In this document: in pieces, positions 62,620 through 64,000 of the stretch
Numbering within the stretch: the first letter of the stretch is position 1
How the letters are laid out: each line of letters opens with the position of its first letter
The notes under the pieces: generated by a model
Told to the model about the DNA's origin: nothing
Databases searched by the model: none
What the model saw: the letters and a program-made list of their open reading frames with translations, nothing else
Translations under genes and position numbers: made by a program
Source: Kaistella montana
GTDB taxonomy: Bacteria; Bacteroidota; Bacteroidia; Flavobacteriales; Weeksellaceae
Direction: 5' to 3'
Assembly (NCBI RefSeq): GCF_024436175.1
Contig: NZ_JANFQP010000004.1
Coordinates: 1-64,000 of the forward strand
DNA: 64,000 nt

Positions 62620-63519
62620 ATGAGAATTGCAGCCATCGATATCGGGAGCAATGCAGCCCGACTTTTGATTAATGAAGTCATTGAACCCAAAAAAGGCAAA
62701 CCGGAATTTACCAAGCTCAATCTTTTGAGGATTCCTTTGCGTTTGGGAATGGATGTTTTTGCGAAGGGAGAAATAGGTCCGGAACGTGAAAAAATGGTGA
62801 TCGATTCGATGAAAATTTTCAGCGATTTGATGAAAATTTATCAGGTTGATCATTACCGAGCATGTGCTACCAGTGCGATGCGCGATGCAAAAAACGGTTT
62901 GGAAATCATTAACGAAGTAAAAAAAGCTTCAGGAATTGAAATCGAGATTATCTCCGGTGATGAAGAAGCAACTTTGATCTATGAAAACCATGTTGCAGAA
63001 GGCCTTGATAAGGATTTTGCGTATCTGTACATCGATGTTGGCGGTGGTTCTACCGAACTCACTTTCTACGAAGGCGGAAAAATGATTTATGAGAAATCTT
63101 TCAATATCGGAACCATTCGATTGCTCAATGGTTTGGTGACCGATGATCATTGGAAGCAAATGAAAGAAGAAATCCGAAAAAACATCAACAGCAAAAAACC
63201 TGTCGTAGCGATAGGTTCTGGCGGAAATATCAACAAAATATTTTCGATGAGCAAAACCAAAGACGGGAAACCAATGTCGACTGCTTTTCTGAAAAAATAT
63301 TACAAAGAAATGAACGAACTTTCGGTGCCTGAACGAATGAGCCGATACGGCTTGCGCGAGGATCGAGCTGATGTTTTGGTTCCAGCTTTGGAAATTTTCA
63401 ATAATGTGATGAACTGGAGTGACATCAGCAAAATATTTGTTCCGAAAATTTCAGTTGCTGATGGGTTGATTCATAGTATTTTTGATGGTTTGAAGAAGAA
63501 AACCATTACTAAACCCTAA
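62620..63519 (+). CDS. ppx: Exopolyphosphatase, Ppx/GppA family
   Basis: The 299-residue cytosolic protein has the actin-like Ppx/GppA fold: MRIAAIDIGSNAARLLINEV at the N-terminus, the CATSAMRDAKNG segment, the phosphate loop YIDVGGGSTELTFYEGG, and AIGSGGNINKIF. It lacks the C-terminal HD-type domain of E. coli Ppx (about 510 residues), as in the short Bacteroidota form. It removes terminal phosphates from polyphosphate or converts pppGpp to ppGpp; which is favoured is not clear. ppk1 lies at 24835-26904. Confidence 0.9.
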   Translation: MRIAAIDIGSNAARLLINEVIEPKKGKPEFTKLNLLRIPLRLGMDVFAKGEIGPEREKMVIDSMKIFSDLMKIYQVDHYRACATSAMRDAKNGLEIINEVKKASGIEIEIISGDEEATLIYENHVAEGLDKDFAYLYIDVGGGSTELTFYEGGKMIYEKSFNIGTIRLLNGLVTDDHWKQMKEEIRKNINSKKPVVAIGSGGNINKIFSMSKTKDGKPMSTAFLKKYYKEMNELSVPERMSRYGLREDRADVLVPALEIFNNVMNWSDISKIFVPKISVADGLIHSIFDGLKKKTITKP

Positions 63520-63637
63520 ATTTTTCGGTATTAATAAATCCTAAACAACCTATTATTCACAATTCTTTAAACTTGTGTTAAACATTCTCTTCCTTTTTAA
63601 TTTGATTTTTGTGGAAATTTAAATTAAAAGTAAGAAA

Positions 63638-64000
63638 ATGAGAAAACTTTATCTGATTCAACTCTTTCCGGTTATTTTTTCGCTGAGTTTTCAGTCGGTG
63701 AATGCACAAACTTTGGTGCATCACTGGAATTTTAACAACAATTCATCCGAAGCGGCCATCACAACTCCCAATGTTGCATTGGTTTCCGGAGCAAAATTGC
63801 AAGCTATTGCCGGTGGTACAAGTATCATCGATTTTGCTGGCGGAACTGGCCAGAATTTTAATGTTGAAAATTTAAACGCCAGAAACGGTGATGCATCAGG
63901 AACTCATTTGCGTTTCAATAATCCGATTGGTGGCGCATTACAATTCGATTTACCAACAACCGGCTACGAAAATGTGGTGGTGAAATTCACTACCAGAAGA
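63638..64000 (+). CDS. Secreted surface protein, N-terminal 121 codons (cut by window end)
   Basis: The frame begins MRKLYLIQLFPVIFSLSFQS then VNAQ, a signal peptide, and continues LVHHWNFNNNSSEAAITTPN and GTSIIDFAGGTGQNFNVENLNARNGDASGTHLRFNNPIGG. This beta-rich start with many Asn and Gly resembles Bacteroidota T9SS-exported nucleases and adhesins of the ExeM or lamin-tail type. The frame is open to the last base, so the rest lies outside. The 118 bases between ppx and this gene show nothing special. Confidence 0.7.
   Translation, partial: MRKLYLIQLFPVIFSLSFQSVNAQTLVHHWNFNNNSSEAAITTPNVALVSGAKLQAIAGGTSIIDFAGGTGQNFNVENLNARNGDASGTHLRFNNPIGGALQFDLPTTGYENVVVKFTTRR

Overview
The window reads as a chromosomal segment of a yellow-pigmented member of the Bacteroidota, family Weeksellaceae (Chryseobacterium / Kaistella / Epilithonimonas group). 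The grounds are: AT-rich, densely packed genes; repeated flavobacterial promoter boxes (TTG, about 20 bases, TAnnTTTG) instead of -35/-10 boxes; start codons preceded by A-rich sequence with no Shine-Dalgarno motif; a PafA-type alkaline phosphatase; a complete zeaxanthin pathway; a TonB-dependent receptor behind a cobalamin riboswitch; and a cell-surface protein ending in a type IX secretion (T9SS) sorting domain. I see no prophage, CRISPR array or plasmid functions. The only mobile-element trace is a probable IS3-type end at the left edge.

Layout. 1-7.1 kb: possible IS3 orfA end, ornithine aminotransferase, three sugar-transfer genes and a sugar-isomerase cupin, then gltX and accA. 7.2-16.3 kb: housekeeping genes (ftsE, rpmH, nrnA, dtd, greA with a hairpin in its leader, HIT protein, clpX), two lipoproteins, a thioredoxin-like secreted protein and tRNA-Met(CAT). 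16.6-22.4 kb: DUF3810 metalloprotease-like protein, sugar MFS transporter, acyltransferase, GtrA, tRNA nucleotidyltransferase. 22.6-29 kb: B12-regulated TonB receptor, ppk1, dnaK. 29.2-39.7 kb: a photoprotection region made of two divergent operons around one 24-bp perfect palindrome. Leftward: TetR-like regulator, UbiB/AarF kinase, TIGR03643 protein, flavin reductase, MarR regulator, TIGR01777 epimerase. Rightward: crtI, crtB, a secreted protein of unknown function, crtZ, lycopene cyclase, an SRPBCC protein, DNA photolyase. 39.7-46 kb: GreB-like factor, Crp/Fnr regulator, secreted hydrolase and a TolC-HlyD-ABC2 efflux operon that is richer in G+C and has no ATPase gene. 46-50 kb: candidate dispersed repeat, NdpA-like protein, an Fpg/Nei-like protein with altered catalytic residue, cysK and cysE. 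50.4-53.2 kb: a SprB-repeat surface protein broken by two frameshifts and one stop. 53.4-64 kb: mdh, pafA, DUF4136 lipoprotein, a frameshifted DUF5522 gene, D-cysteine desulfhydrase/ACC-deaminase-like enzyme, glucosaminidase, hemL, an old-yellow-enzyme relative, cdd, ppx and the start of a secreted protein cut by the window end.

How the genes work together. The strongest systems-level signal is the 29-40 kb region. It joins pigment synthesis to light repair and to the kinds of proteins (TIGR03643, TIGR01777 epimerase, SRPBCC, flavin reductase) that accompany photolyases in light or singlet-oxygen regulons of other bacteria. Here the control appears to be a TetR-type protein and its palindrome, rather than a B12-dependent MerR photoreceptor or an ECF sigma/anti-sigma pair. 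Other items worth checking are a Rieske-fold lipoprotein whose two histidine ligand positions are aspartates, the Fpg/Nei-like protein lacking Pro2, the hairpin in the greA leader, the ATPase-less efflux operon, and two genes disrupted by small indels.
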